Below are positions 8,443-16,047 of a DNA stretch of 64,000 bases, in pieces. Both the position numbers and the translations under genes were made by a program. The stretch's first letter is position 1. The number at the start of each line of letters is the position of its first letter. The DNA comes from Rhodococcoides fascians A25f (GTDB lineage Bacteria; Actinomycetota; Actinomycetes; Mycobacteriales; Mycobacteriaceae), in the NCBI RefSeq assembly GCF_000760935.2, contig NZ_CP049744.1:558001-622000 (forward strand), in the 5' to 3' direction. The notes beneath the pieces are model-generated. The model saw nothing but the letters and a program-made list of their open reading frames with translations. It did not search any database and was not told the DNA's origin.

Positions 8443-8901
8443 TCAGACCTTGGGCTGATCCCTCCGGACGCGGTAGTTGTGCCATGTGTGCCCCGCGAGG
8501 GGCACCGCGACAGCGCCGATGCAGACGATCGGCAATGCGATGAACCACGACACTGATGCGCTCTTCGCGGCCACCGCGACGCCGAAAACGACCATCGGAA
8601 ATCCGACGGTCTCCAGCAGGTCTACTTGCCGGGGTTCGATCGGCGGCCGACCGTCCCAGGGAATTCGCCGGCCCGCGTTCTCTCGCATCCTTCGCCGTGT
8701 CGACGCAACAGTCAGCGCAGCGCCGATGACGGACACGCAGACCCCTGCGACGACCATCCATGACTGTCCGTCCTCGACCAGAACCGCCGTCAGAACGAGT
8801 GCTGCAAGGACGATGCGCGCACCCCACACCTTCCATTGCGGTGCAGACTCTCGCTCGTCGCTTTGCACGTCGACCGGCCGCATCGGCTGCAAGGGCTCCA
8901 T
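8443..8901 (-). CDS. Small membrane protein of unknown function
   Basis: This is a 152-residue protein with four hydrophobic segments. The first two are [18 protein letters not shown] and [20 protein letters not shown], and two more lie near the C-terminus after a charged central loop with [19 protein letters not shown]. The chosen ATG ([10 protein letters not shown]) gives a hydrophilic N-terminal tail; an upstream extension to 9126 would cross the folD promoter and is unlikely. I do not recognise a family. Its promoter region is divergent from folD, but no functional link can be claimed. Confidence 0.6.
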   Translation of the reverse strand: MEPLQPMRPVDVQSDERESAPQWKVWGARIVLAALVLTAVLVEDGQSWMVVAGVCVSVIGAALTVASTRRRMRENAGRRIPWDGRPPIEPRQVDLLETVGFPMVVFGVAVAAKSASVSWFIALPIVCIGAVAVPLAGHTWHNYRVRRDQPKV

Positions 8902-8927
8902 GGCTCGACCCTCCCACACAGCCGCTC

Positions 8928-8977
8928 TTGACCGGCCGAGGCGACCCGCCGTACTCTGGCCGACAGTTGATATATCA
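8928..8977 (+). promoter_or_regulatory. folD promoter with TGATATATCA operator
   Basis: A -35 TTGACC at 8928-8933 and a -10 TACTCT at 8952-8957 are 18 bases apart. The palindrome TGATATATCA lies at 8968-8977, ten bases after the -10, where it would cover the start of transcription. The same -35/-10/operator arrangement is found upstream of the glyA-sox operon and, with the operator abutting the -10, upstream of the dimethylglycine dehydrogenase gene. A position at +1 suggests repression. Confidence 0.7.
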
Positions 8978-9013
8978 GAACCGCAGCGGCCTGCCGACCC
9001 GAGGAATCTCAGA

Positions 9014-9889
9014 ATGACCACAGCGCTCAAGATCGACGGGACGGCGGTCAGCGCGATCGTCAAGGACGATCTGCGACATCGCGTCGAACAGCTCGCCCAG
9101 CAGGGGATTCGGCCTGGTCTCGGCACGATCCTGGTGGGTGACGATCCGGGTAGCCGCTCCTACGTCGCAGCGAAGCATCGCGACTGTGCCGAGGTGGGAC
9201 TGCATTCGATTCAGGTGCGGTTGCCCACGACCGCGACCCAGCACGAGATCGAAGACGCGGTGCACGCGCTCAACGACGACCCCGAGTGCACCGGCTTCAT
9301 CGTCCAGTTGCCGCTTCCTCCGCACATCGATACTCATCGGGTGATCGAACTGATCGATCCACGCAAGGACGCCGACGGGCTGCATCCGACCAATCTGGGT
9401 CGGCTCGTTCTCGGCATGGACGGGCCGTTGCCGTGCACGCCGCGCGGAATACTGGAACTGCTTCGCCACCATGATGTTCCGATCACCGGCGCACGCTTCT
9501 GCATCATCGGGTGCGGCATCACGGTCGGGCGTCCGCTCGGGCTGATGCTCACCCGGCGAAGCGAACACGCGACGGTCACGATGTGTCACGAAGCAACCGT
9601 GGACACCGCCGCGCACACTCGGGCCGCCGATGTGGTCATCGCCGCTGCGGGCGTTGCGCATCTGGTGCAACCGGATTGGATCAGTGTCGGGGCAACGGTG
9701 CTGTCGGTAGGAATTACTCGCACCGTCGAGGGCATTCTCGGTGACGTGCACCCCGGCGTCGAGCAGATCGCGGGGCGGCTCAGTGGAGCGACAGGCGGCG
9801 TCGGTCCGATGACGCGGGCAATGCTGCTGACGAACGTCGTCGAGTGTGCGGAAGCCGCTCAGGCCGAGGGGATGAACGACTCGCGGTAG
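9014..9889 (+). CDS. folD: FolD-type methylenetetrahydrofolate dehydrogenase/cyclohydrolase, with altered NADP-loop residues
   Basis: This is a 291-residue protein for oxidation of 5,10-methylene-THF to 10-formyl-THF through methenyl-THF. Family features are [14 protein letters not shown] with the catalytic lysine, [24 protein letters not shown], and the C-terminal [12 protein letters not shown]. Two conserved places are altered: the nucleotide loop reads [12 protein letters not shown] where actinobacterial FolD normally has IGRG, and the usual PGGVGPMT reads TGGVGPMT. It may be a pathway-dedicated paralogue, with changed cofactor use or reduced activity. The ATG has a plausible GAGGAATCT ribosome site. 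Its promoter carries TGATATATCA, which ties it to betaine/sarcosine C1 metabolism. Its 3' end overlaps the convergent IclR gene by 31 bases. Confidence 0.85.
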   Translation: MTTALKIDGTAVSAIVKDDLRHRVEQLAQQGIRPGLGTILVGDDPGSRSYVAAKHRDCAEVGLHSIQVRLPTTATQHEIEDAVHALNDDPECTGFIVQLPLPPHIDTHRVIELIDPRKDADGLHPTNLGRLVLGMDGPLPCTPRGILELLRHHDVPITGARFCIIGCGITVGRPLGLMLTRRSEHATVTMCHEATVDTAAHTRAADVVIAAAGVAHLVQPDWISVGATVLSVGITRTVEGILGDVHPGVEQIAGRLSGATGGVGPMTRAMLLTNVVECAEAAQAEGMNDSR

Positions 9890-10701
9890 CCCATCTTCTC
9901 GCTGATCTCGGCGGTGGCGGCCAGCACGTCCGGGACGATGGCCCGCATTCTGGTTTCGTCGAAGCGATACACCGGACCGGAGACGCTCAGTGCCGCCGTC
10001 GTCTTGCCGGTGTAGTCGAGAACCGGAGCTGCGATGGCATTGAGTCCGGTCTCGAATTCCTCGACGACCACCGCATACCCCAGGGACACAGCGGCATCGA
10101 GTTCGGCCGTCAGAGCGGCTTTGGTGGTGAGGGTGTGTTCGGTGTATCGGTGGAGGTCGAGCGAATCGACAACCGTCTTCCGGGTGTCGGCGTCCAGCGA
10201 GGCGAGCAACACCTTGCCGCTCGCGGTGGCGTGCAGGGGAGTCTGTTCCCCGATCCAGTTGTGGGTGCCGACCGAACTGGGACCGCGAGCCTGATCCAGA
10301 TGTATGGCCGTATTGGCCCGCAGCACAGCAATATTCACTGTCTCGCCGAGCTTGCCGGCCAGGCGTTCACACACGGCATGGCCGTATTCGGTGATCTCCA
10401 GGCGCTCGGGTACAGCGGCGGCGAGCCGCAGGACTCCGAGGCTGAGCCGGTACTTACCGCGATTGTGCGTCTGCATCACCATGTCGTGTTCTTCGAGCGA
10501 CGCGAGCAGCCTCGACACCGTGGACTTGTGCACACCGATCTCGGTGGCGATGGCGCTGACGCCCGCCTCCCCGAGTCGGGCCACGACCTCGAGCACCCGA
10601 AATGCGCGGTCGACAGATTGGACGCCACCCTCCGGGGCACGGGTCGAATCGTCGCTGGCCACGCTTTGGACTATACGTAAGAGGCAGTTGCCCGTGGTCA
10701 T
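9859..10701 (-). CDS. IclR-family transcriptional regulator
   Basis: This is an IclR-type regulator of up to 280 residues. The winged helix-turn-helix ([19 protein letters not shown], then [19 protein letters not shown]) is followed by the effector domain with [19 protein letters not shown] and [16 protein letters not shown], all typical for the family. The start could be the ATG at 10701 or a GTG at 10662; the latter removes 13 residues of unconvincing leader. It is the last gene after ferredoxin, reductase, oxygenase and GntR genes on the same strand, 24 bases behind the GntR gene. It may therefore be co-transcribed with the betaine demethylation genes and help regulate them. Its operator is not identified. 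Confidence 0.85.
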   Translation of the reverse strand: MTTGNCLLRIVQSVASDDSTRAPEGGVQSVDRAFRVLEVVARLGEAGVSAIATEIGVHKSTVSRLLASLEEHDMVMQTHNRGKYRLSLGVLRLAAAVPERLEITEYGHAVCERLAGKLGETVNIAVLRANTAIHLDQARGPSSVGTHNWIGEQTPLHATASGKVLLASLDADTRKTVVDSLDLHRYTEHTLTTKAALTAELDAAVSLGYAVVVEEFETGLNAIAAPVLDYTGKTTAALSVSGPVYRFDETRMRAIVPDVLAATAEISEKMGYRESFIPSA

Positions 10702-10725
10702 GCCCCTCGGGGCGCAGCCTGGAAT

Positions 10726-11418
10726 CTAGATGACGGCGCGAACCGCGTCGTCGAACTCGGTCACATGGGCTCGGGCAATCGCTGCAGCGTCCTCGGCATC
10801 TCCGGCCGCGATCGCCCGGAGCAGCGCGGTGTGGGTACCCACGTGATCGGCGAGCGGGGGCAGTCGATCCATGAACAACCAGAAGATGCGTGTGGCCAAA
10901 TTGTTGTAGCGAATCAAGGCATCTTCGAGAACCGGGTTCGCCGCCAGTCGGTAGACGGTGCGATGTACCTCGGCGTCCCACTTGATCAGGTCGTGTTGGC
11001 TCGGCGGCGCGGCCTCGAACTTCTCGGTGCGGTCGGCCATGCCCAACAGAACTTGACGTTGGGTCGCCGTGGCCGCGGTGGCTGCCTTCGCTGCCGCCAG
11101 CGGTTCGAGGCGCTGGCGAATCTCGGAGATGTCGCCCAGATCGGCGACGTCGATAGACGTCGCGAAGGTGCCACGGCGGGCATGTGAGATCACCAGGCGC
11201 TCGTACTCGAGCCGTTTGAGCGCTTCCCGCACCGGCGTGCGACCGACGCCCAATTCGGCCGACAACGCCGACTCGACCACGGCTTCACCTGGCTTGATCG
11301 TCAACATGATCAGCTTGTCGCGAATGGCCGCGTAGGCGACGTCCGCCATGGTCGCCCCCGGTTCGCCCGGCACCCCCGGTGATCCGGTGGTGCTGGACGA
11401 CGCGACCTCGACACTCAT
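10726..11418 (-). CDS. GntR-family regulator with FCD domain (paralogue 1)
   Basis: This is a FadR-subfamily regulator of about 230 residues. An N-terminal winged helix contains LSAELGVGRTPVREALKRLE and an all-helical FCD ligand domain follows (WDAEVHRTVYRLAANPVLED, LLRAIAAGDAEDAAAIARAHV). FCD proteins sense small organic acids and often need a metal ion. It lies 41 bases downstream of the Rieske oxygenase gene, probably in one transcript. It is clearly paralogous to the GntR protein at 30540-31211, with almost identical recognition helices (GVGRTPVRE against GLGRTPIRE). Both are therefore candidates for binding the recurrent TGATATATCA. The start is uncertain among closely spaced codons between 11418 and 11439. 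Confidence 0.88.
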   Translation of the reverse strand: MSVEVASSSTTGSPGVPGEPGATMADVAYAAIRDKLIMLTIKPGEAVVESALSAELGVGRTPVREALKRLEYERLVISHARRGTFATSIDVADLGDISEIRQRLEPLAAAKAATAATATQRQVLLGMADRTEKFEAAPPSQHDLIKWDAEVHRTVYRLAANPVLEDALIRYNNLATRIFWLFMDRLPPLADHVGTHTALLRAIAAGDAEDAAAIARAHVTEFDDAVRAVI

Positions 11419-11459
11419 GGTCATCGATCCTATCGGCACCGAGCGCGCGACAGGGTCGG

Positions 11460-12611
11460 TCAGGCCTCGATGCGGTTCTTCAACCAGTCGTGGAAGATGC
11501 CGATGTGGTGTTCGCTGCCCACCAGAACCCCGCCGTTGCGGTACTTACGGGAGTTCATGGCGGGCTGGCAGCGTTCGCACGCCTCGAAGTCCTGCAGATT
11601 GACGCGGTGGAACAACTCCACCGAGTGCTGGAGGTCCCGACCCGAGGCGACGACACCGGGCAGATACAGCCAATCGCATTCCACCAGAGTGTGATCGGCG
11701 GCAATCGGATACATCCGGTGGATGATCACATGATCCGGGACGAGGTTGACGAACACCTGCGGCCTGACGGTGATGGCGTAGTAGCGCCTGTCCTGCTCGG
11801 GCGCGATTCCAGGGATGGAGTCGTGTCCCTCGGAACCATCGAGCGTGAATCCCTTGACCGATTCGCCGAATTGGGCTCCGTGGCCCACGTAGTACTGGGC
11901 GGCGTAACCGTCGGCGAATTCCGGTAGCACCTCGGTCAGCTCGGGGTGGATGGTGGCGCAGTGGTAGCACTCCATGAAGTTCTCGATGATGAGCTTCCAG
12001 TTGGCCTTGACGTCGTAGCTCACGCGCCTGCCGAGGCCCAGGTCCTCGATCTTGTAGCGATCGATCGACTCGACATCACCGAGTCGATCGCGGATGTCCT
12101 GCACCACAGTGGTGTCGAAGGACGCCGGATTCTCGCTGAGATTGACCCAGACGTATCCGAGCCATTCCTCGACGGACACTGACGACAGGCCGTAACGAAC
12201 CCGGTCGATGTCGGGCATCTTGGTGAGATTCGGTGCCGCGATGAGCTTTCCGTCCAGGTCGTAGGTCCAGGCGTGGTACGGACACTGGAACGATCGTTTG
12301 ACTTCGCCCTTGTCCTCCATGCAGATTCGCGCGCCGCGGTGTGCGCAAACGTTCAGGTAGGCCTTGATCGCCCCGGTTCGGGTGCGCGTCACGATGACAC
12401 TTTCGCGGCCGATCTGCACGGTGCGGAAGGCACCGGGCTTGTCCAGATCGGCGGCACGGACCGCGCAGATCCACAGTTCCTCGAAGATCTTCTCCTGCTC
12501 GAGCTCGAAGATGGCCGGATCGGTGTAGTAGCGACCGGGAAGGGTGGAGATGAGGCTTTCGGGCAGGGGAAGGGAGGTTGCGGGCGGCGTGGTGTCGGGA
12601 ATGGTGGTCAA
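11460..12611 (-). CDS. Rieske-type oxygenase alpha subunit, probable glycine betaine monooxygenase
   Basis: This is a 383-residue ring-hydroxylating-type alpha subunit. The Rieske site has C89-x-H91 and C110-x2-H113. The mononuclear iron site is visible as ENFMECYHCATIH (H217, H222) with D341 in LQDFEACE. Relatives in the GbcA/stachydrine-demethylase group remove N-methyl groups as formaldehyde. The neighbourhood (betaine carrier, formaldehyde dehydrogenase, dimethylglycine dehydrogenase, sarcosine oxidase) makes glycine betaine to dimethylglycine the best guess. The start is TTG with GGAGGA upstream. The electron partners are encoded just upstream as a Rieske ferredoxin and an FAD reductase, unlike the two-component GbcAB system. 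Another quaternary amine, such as proline betaine, remains possible. Confidence 0.85.
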   Translation of the reverse strand: MTTIPDTTPPATSLPLPESLISTLPGRYYTDPAIFELEQEKIFEELWICAVRAADLDKPGAFRTVQIGRESVIVTRTRTGAIKAYLNVCAHRGARICMEDKGEVKRSFQCPYHAWTYDLDGKLIAAPNLTKMPDIDRVRYGLSSVSVEEWLGYVWVNLSENPASFDTTVVQDIRDRLGDVESIDRYKIEDLGLGRRVSYDVKANWKLIIENFMECYHCATIHPELTEVLPEFADGYAAQYYVGHGAQFGESVKGFTLDGSEGHDSIPGIAPEQDRRYYAITVRPQVFVNLVPDHVIIHRMYPIAADHTLVECDWLYLPGVVASGRDLQHSVELFHRVNLQDFEACERCQPAMNSRKYRNGGVLVGSEHHIGIFHDWLKNRIEA

Positions 12612-12705
12612 GGGGTCCTCCGTACGTGGCCGATCTTGTGGATCGGTGACGAGACGTCAACTGGGGTAATGGAATACGACGGGTGGAGCAGCAGCCTGGG
12701 TGTGG

Positions 12706-13869
12706 TCAGACCGCGCGAGCGGGAGCCGAGAGCTGACGACGCCAGCGGGTGAACAAACGAACCTGATTGACACCGAGAACGCCGACCGGGAGCCCGTCGG
12801 ATCGGTAGACGGCGAGGAAGCTCCCGAGCTCGGGCGAACCCTCCTCGATGGTGCATTCACTGTCCGGCCCGGCGGTGCCGGCGAACTGAATACGTGATCC
12901 GTACTGATCGGACCAGAAGTACGGAGGTTTGACGTGTTGGCCGCCGTAACTACCCGAGAGCAGGGTGGACACCGCGACGGTAGGCCGTTCGGACGCCCCG
13001 GCCCAGTGCTCGACGCGCTTGTGGGCACCGGTCGAATCGAGCCATGCGGCGCAGTCGCCGACGGCGACCACTCCGGGTATGCCGGTTGCGCCGCCACCGT
13101 TGCACAGGATTCCGTTGCCGAGAGCGAGTCCGCTGGTGCCGAGCCAATCGATGTTCGGAATGCCGCCGATGCCGACGACCACGACGTCGGCGTCGAGCAG
13201 TCTGCCGTCCGCGAGCCGAACGCCTGTCACTCGATCGGTGCCGGTCAGTCCGTCGACGGCAACCCCGCAGATCAAGGTGGTGCCGTTGTCGCGGTGCAGA
13301 TTGCCCACCGCGCTACCCAGTCGTGCGCCGAGTGGCCCGGCGAGCGGTGACGGGGCGGCTTCGACGACAGTGACGTCCAAGCCCAGTTTCCTTGCGGTGG
13401 AGGCTACTTCGGCTCCGATGAAACCTGCGCCGATGACGACCAGACGCGCGCCCGGTGCGAGTTCTGCACGCAGCCGGTCGGCATCGTCGATCGTTCGCAA
13501 CACGTGCACACCGGCGAGGTGATCGGTGCCGGGAAGCGATCGTGCGCGCGAGCCGGTGGCGAGGACGACACCGTCGGAGGTCAGTTCGGCACCGTCGTCG
13601 AGGGTGACGGTGCGACGCGATGGATCGAGTGCGGTGGCGGTACGTCCCAGAATCCAGGTGGCGTCCAGGTTTTCGTCGTCGGGCTCGAGTGCGAGAGTGC
13701 TCGCGTCCACGTCGCCGGCGAGGTACTCCTTCGACAGGGGAGGGCGGTCGTACGGTCGGTGGCTCTCGGCACCGACGATGGTGAGCGAGCCGTCGAACCC
13801 GGCCGCCCGTAGGGCACGTGCCGAGCACAGGCCGGCCAGGGAGGCCCCGACGATGGTGACGCTCTTCAT
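12706..13869 (-). CDS. FAD-dependent ferredoxin reductase (BphA4/rubredoxin-reductase type)
   Basis: This is a 387-residue pyridine nucleotide-disulfide-type reductase. It has an N-terminal FAD motif (VTIVGASLAGLCSARALR), PYDRPPLSKEYLAG, a central NAD motif VIGAGFIGAEVAS, the FAD-contact VVAVGDCAAW, and a C-terminal reductase domain. Such enzymes carry electrons from NAD(P)H to a small ferredoxin of a Rieske oxygenase. The ATG overlaps the ferredoxin stop by 4 bases (ATGA), so the two are coupled. The oxygenase gene follows after 94 bases. The three genes form a complete electron chain from NADH to reductase to Rieske ferredoxin to oxygenase. There is no sign of a plant-type iron-sulfur domain in this reductase. 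Confidence 0.9.
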   Translation of the reverse strand: MKSVTIVGASLAGLCSARALRAAGFDGSLTIVGAESHRPYDRPPLSKEYLAGDVDASTLALEPDDENLDATWILGRTATALDPSRRTVTLDDGAELTSDGVVLATGSRARSLPGTDHLAGVHVLRTIDDADRLRAELAPGARLVVIGAGFIGAEVASTARKLGLDVTVVEAAPSPLAGPLGARLGSAVGNLHRDNGTTLICGVAVDGLTGTDRVTGVRLADGRLLDADVVVVGIGGIPNIDWLGTSGLALGNGILCNGGGATGIPGVVAVGDCAAWLDSTGAHKRVEHWAGASERPTVAVSTLLSGSYGGQHVKPPYFWSDQYGSRIQFAGTAGPDSECTIEEGSPELGSFLAVYRSDGLPVGVLGVNQVRLFTRWRRQLSAPARAV

Positions 13870-14228
13870 GAACGTCCCTCGGCAGCCAGCCGGCCGCGAA
13901 CGTCGGGCGGAAGATTGGGGGTCGCGGTACTCAGCTCGATGTAGATCACACCGTCGTCGACGACAACGGTGTGAGTACGAACCGGCAACTTCGCGGGGGG
14001 AGCGTCGACGGCACCGGTGCGCAGATCGAAAGTGGACGCGTGCAGCGGACATTCGACCGCACACCCTTCCAGCCATCCGTCCGCGAGCGACGCGTCCTGG
14101 TGCGTACAGGTGTCATCGATCGCGAACAGCTCACCGTCTTCGGTGTGGAACACCGCCACGGGAGGGGTCGTGTCGACGCGCAGAGCTTCGCCGCCCGGGA
14201 GGTCGGCCAAGGGACACACCTTGAGCAT
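13866..14228 (-). CDS. Rieske [2Fe-2S] ferredoxin
   Basis: This is a 120-residue soluble Rieske ferredoxin. The cluster ligands are C41-x-H43 and C60-x2-H63, in CTHQDASLADG and ECPLHASTFD. No membrane anchor is present, as expected for a ferredoxin feeding an oxygenase rather than a bc1-type protein. The start is the ATG at 14228; a longer reading is possible but the ferredoxin fold begins MLKVCPLADL. It leads the leftward cluster ferredoxin, reductase, oxygenase, GntR, IclR. Upstream are a GTAT-N4-ATAC inverted repeat at 14242-14253 and a distant TGATATATCA at 14518. The extra C-terminal 20 residues after ELSTATPN are not part of the common fold. Confidence 0.9.
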   Translation of the reverse strand: MLKVCPLADLPGGEALRVDTTPPVAVFHTEDGELFAIDDTCTHQDASLADGWLEGCAVECPLHASTFDLRTGAVDAPPAKLPVRTHTVVVDDGVIYIELSTATPNLPPDVRGRLAAEGRS

Positions 14229-14241
14229 TCGGATCCTTTCT

Positions 14242-14253
14242 GTATCGCTATAC
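14242..14253. promoter_or_regulatory. Inverted repeat GTAT-N4-ATAC next to the ferredoxin start
   Basis: GTATCGCTATAC lies 14-25 bases upstream of the ferredoxin start codon at 14228. The dyad and its position suggest a regulator site or part of the core promoter. It differs from the TGATATATCA sites, so if functional it may serve another protein such as the IclR regulator at the end of this gene run. Evidence is positional only. Confidence 0.35.
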
Positions 14254-14517
14254 GGAACACGTCTTACTTCCCGCAACAACAGTGTGAACATCGCCATCAG
14301 AATGTGTCAATAGGTGGCGGCACTTTTCATACCCGTGAAACACGACGTAACCGGAAGCGGACAAACTGCGCGTTCTACCAGCTGAGCAGGTGGTTAGCCC
14401 GTGCAATGACTTGAATCCTCGGCGAGGGCTTCCGTCCGACTCGATGATGCCCCCGACGACGGAATCCGTCGAGGGCACCCGGGCACGACCATTACCGACG
14501 GGTAGAACGGTCAATTT

Positions 14518-14527
14518 TGATATATCA
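14518..14527. promoter_or_regulatory. TGATATATCA operator copy upstream of the Rieske ferredoxin gene
   Basis: This is an exact copy of the ten-base palindrome found near four other genes of betaine/C1 metabolism. It lies 290 bases before the ferredoxin start and 72 bases after the formaldehyde dehydrogenase stop. No TTGACC-N17-TACTCT promoter is visible beside it, so the architecture here differs. A TTGACC directly follows it on the minus strand but lacks a good -10. A long leader or a distal site is implied. Confidence 0.55.
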
Positions 14528-14598
14528 GCACCGAAGCGGCGTAACGGAGGGGCTGAACGTTCCTGACGTGACGACGTTCTGGACACGAAACGTCCCGC

Positions 14599-15684
14599 TC
14601 ACAGGACCACGACCGAACGCAGCACGGTGCCCTGATGCATCTTGTCGAACGCGGCCTCGACGTCCTCGATGCCGATGCGTTCGGTGACGAACTTCTCGAG
14701 CGGCAACCGGCCCTGCTGATACAGATCGACCAACTGCGGGAAGTCGCGTTCGGGTAGGCAGTCGCCGTACCAGGACGACTTCAGCGATCCGCCACGGGAG
14801 AAGAAGTCGATGAGCGGCATCTCGAGGGTCATCTCCGGGGTCGGCACCCCGACGAGCACGACGGTGCCGGCCAGATCCCGCGCGTAGAACGCCTGCTTCC
14901 AGGTCTCCGGGCGGCCGACGGCGTCGATGACCACATCGGCACCGAAACCCCCGGTCAACTCTTGAACGGCCTCGACGGCGTCGACCACCGAGGAGTCGAC
15001 GGTGTGGGTGGCTCCGAGTTCGAGGGCCCAGTCGAGTTTTCCCTTGTCACGATCGACCGCGATGATCGTCGACGCCCCCGCCAGGCGCGCTCCGGCGATC
15101 GCGGCATCACCGACACCGCCGCACCCGATCACGGCGACCGAATCACCGCGTGAGACGTGGCCGGTGTTCATCGCCGCCCCGAGCCCGGCCATCACCCCGC
15201 AGCCGAGCAGCCCGACGACGGCGGGATCGGCGTCGGCGGCGACCTTGGTGCACTGTCCTTCGTGGACGAGGGTCTTCTCGGCGAACGCACCGATCCCCAA
15301 GGCGGGGGTCAGCTCGGTGCCGTCGTCGAGGGTCAGCTTCTGTGCGGCGTTGTGGGTGTCGAAGCAGTACCACGGGGTGCCGCGTTTGCAGGCCCGGCAT
15401 TCCCCACAGACCGCGCGCCAGTTCAGGACGACGAAGTCGCCGACCTCGACGTGCTCGACGCGGTCGCCGACGGTCTCGACGATGCCGGCGGCTTCGTGTC
15501 CGAGCAGGAACGGGAATTCGTCGTTGATGCCACCTTCGCGGTAATGCAGGTCGGTGTGGCACACCCCGCAGGCCTGGATCTTCACGACGACCTCGTTGGG
15601 GCCGGGATCGGGGATGGTGATCGTCTCGATGGAGACGGGTGCGCCCTTGCTCTTGGCGACGACGGCGCGGACCTGCTGCGGCAT
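14599..15684 (-). CDS. Mycothiol-dependent formaldehyde dehydrogenase / S-(hydroxymethyl)mycothiol dehydrogenase
   Basis: This is a 361-residue zinc alcohol dehydrogenase of the actinobacterial mycothiol-dependent formaldehyde dehydrogenase type. Catalytic zinc ligands are C39 (in [11 protein letters not shown]) and the H63-E64 region, and the structural zinc loop has C93, C96, C99 and C107 ([15 protein letters not shown]). The nucleotide site [20 protein letters not shown] is near residue 195. The enzyme oxidises the adduct of formaldehyde and mycothiol to the formyl thioester. Formaldehyde would come from oxidative demethylation of betaine by the adjacent Rieske system and from uncoupled dimethylglycine or sarcosine oxidation. 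Its promoter has the one-base operator variant TAATATATCA over the -10. Related mycothiol enzymes with other substrates cannot be wholly excluded. Confidence 0.88.
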   Translation of the reverse strand: MPQQVRAVVAKSKGAPVSIETITIPDPGPNEVVVKIQACGVCHTDLHYREGGINDEFPFLLGHEAAGIVETVGDRVEHVEVGDFVVLNWRAVCGECRACKRGTPWYCFDTHNAAQKLTLDDGTELTPALGIGAFAEKTLVHEGQCTKVAADADPAVVGLLGCGVMAGLGAAMNTGHVSRGDSVAVIGCGGVGDAAIAGARLAGASTIIAVDRDKGKLDWALELGATHTVDSSVVDAVEAVQELTGGFGADVVIDAVGRPETWKQAFYARDLAGTVVLVGVPTPEMTLEMPLIDFFSRGGSLKSSWYGDCLPERDFPQLVDLYQQGRLPLEKFVTERIGIEDVEAAFDKMHQGTVLRSVVVL

Positions 15685-16047
15685 GGTTGATGCTCCTGAG
15701 ATCGGTTGAGCAGCGGCATTCGGCGCAGCTGCGGCTGTTGGAATAGCGCTAATATATCAATTACCGTGCAGTATCCAATGTTAAATGCCAGTATCGAATT
15801 CGGGTCGTCCAGCGCGCCTTCACTCGACTGCGTGCTGGTAAGAGCGTGTATGCGGCGAGCAGTGGCCGTATTGAATGCATAGAAGAGCCTTGCCATCTCT
15901 TGACACAGCCCTCGGGTCGGCTCAGTCTTGTTCGAGTTCAGACATTTCGCAGTTGCGCAGAGAGCAACGCGTCGCGCATCTATCCGACCACCCACGCTGC
16001 GTGCACGGGCGACACACCTATTCGGCGACAGCCGGAGGGAGAACGAT
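15685..16047. other. 363-bp intergenic region between divergent formaldehyde dehydrogenase and BCCT genes
   Basis: No gene is seen. The left third contains the leftward promoter with the operator variant. The right part has TTGACA at 15900-15905 followed after 17 bases by CAGTCT, a possible but weak promoter for the rightward BCCT gene. The BCCT ribosome site GGAGGGA ends at 16040. The long leader could carry further control, but I see no recognised riboswitch. Confidence 0.5.
15750..15778 (-). promoter_or_regulatory. Promoter of the formaldehyde dehydrogenase gene with variant operator
   Basis: On the minus strand, TTGGAT (plus-strand 15773-15778) and TATATT (15751-15756) are 16 bases apart. 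The operator variant TAATATATCA at 15750-15759 differs from the consensus palindrome by one base and overlaps the -10. A regulator bound there would block the promoter. Whether the variant is still bound is uncertain. Confidence 0.5.

Larger units (their letters stand above)
14229..14598. other. 370-bp non-coding region upstream of the Rieske ferredoxin gene
   Basis: No convincing gene lies here. It holds the short inverted repeat at 14242-14253, the operator copy at 14518-14527, and a dyad near 14570-14592 (GACGTT...AACGTC) after the formaldehyde dehydrogenase stop that may act as a weak terminator for that leftward gene. A 16-base tRNA D-arm-like string at 14372-14387 has no matching arms. 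Confidence 0.6.

Noticed and set aside
14372..14387. tRNA-like D-arm string (reverse complement GCTCAGCTGGTAGAAC) in the ferredoxin upstream region
   Set aside because: No matching acceptor, anticodon or T arms can be folded around it, and its D-stem has a mismatch. At most it is a remnant.
14248..14586. Leftward open reading frame of 112 codons between formaldehyde dehydrogenase and ferredoxin genes
   Set aside because: Composition is not protein-like, it has no ribosome site and it runs through the operator copy at 14518.
15685..16047. Possible betaine or glycine riboswitch in the BCCT leader
   Set aside because: No glycine-riboswitch core or other known aptamer pattern was recognisable. 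The region is explained only by promoters and the operator variant.
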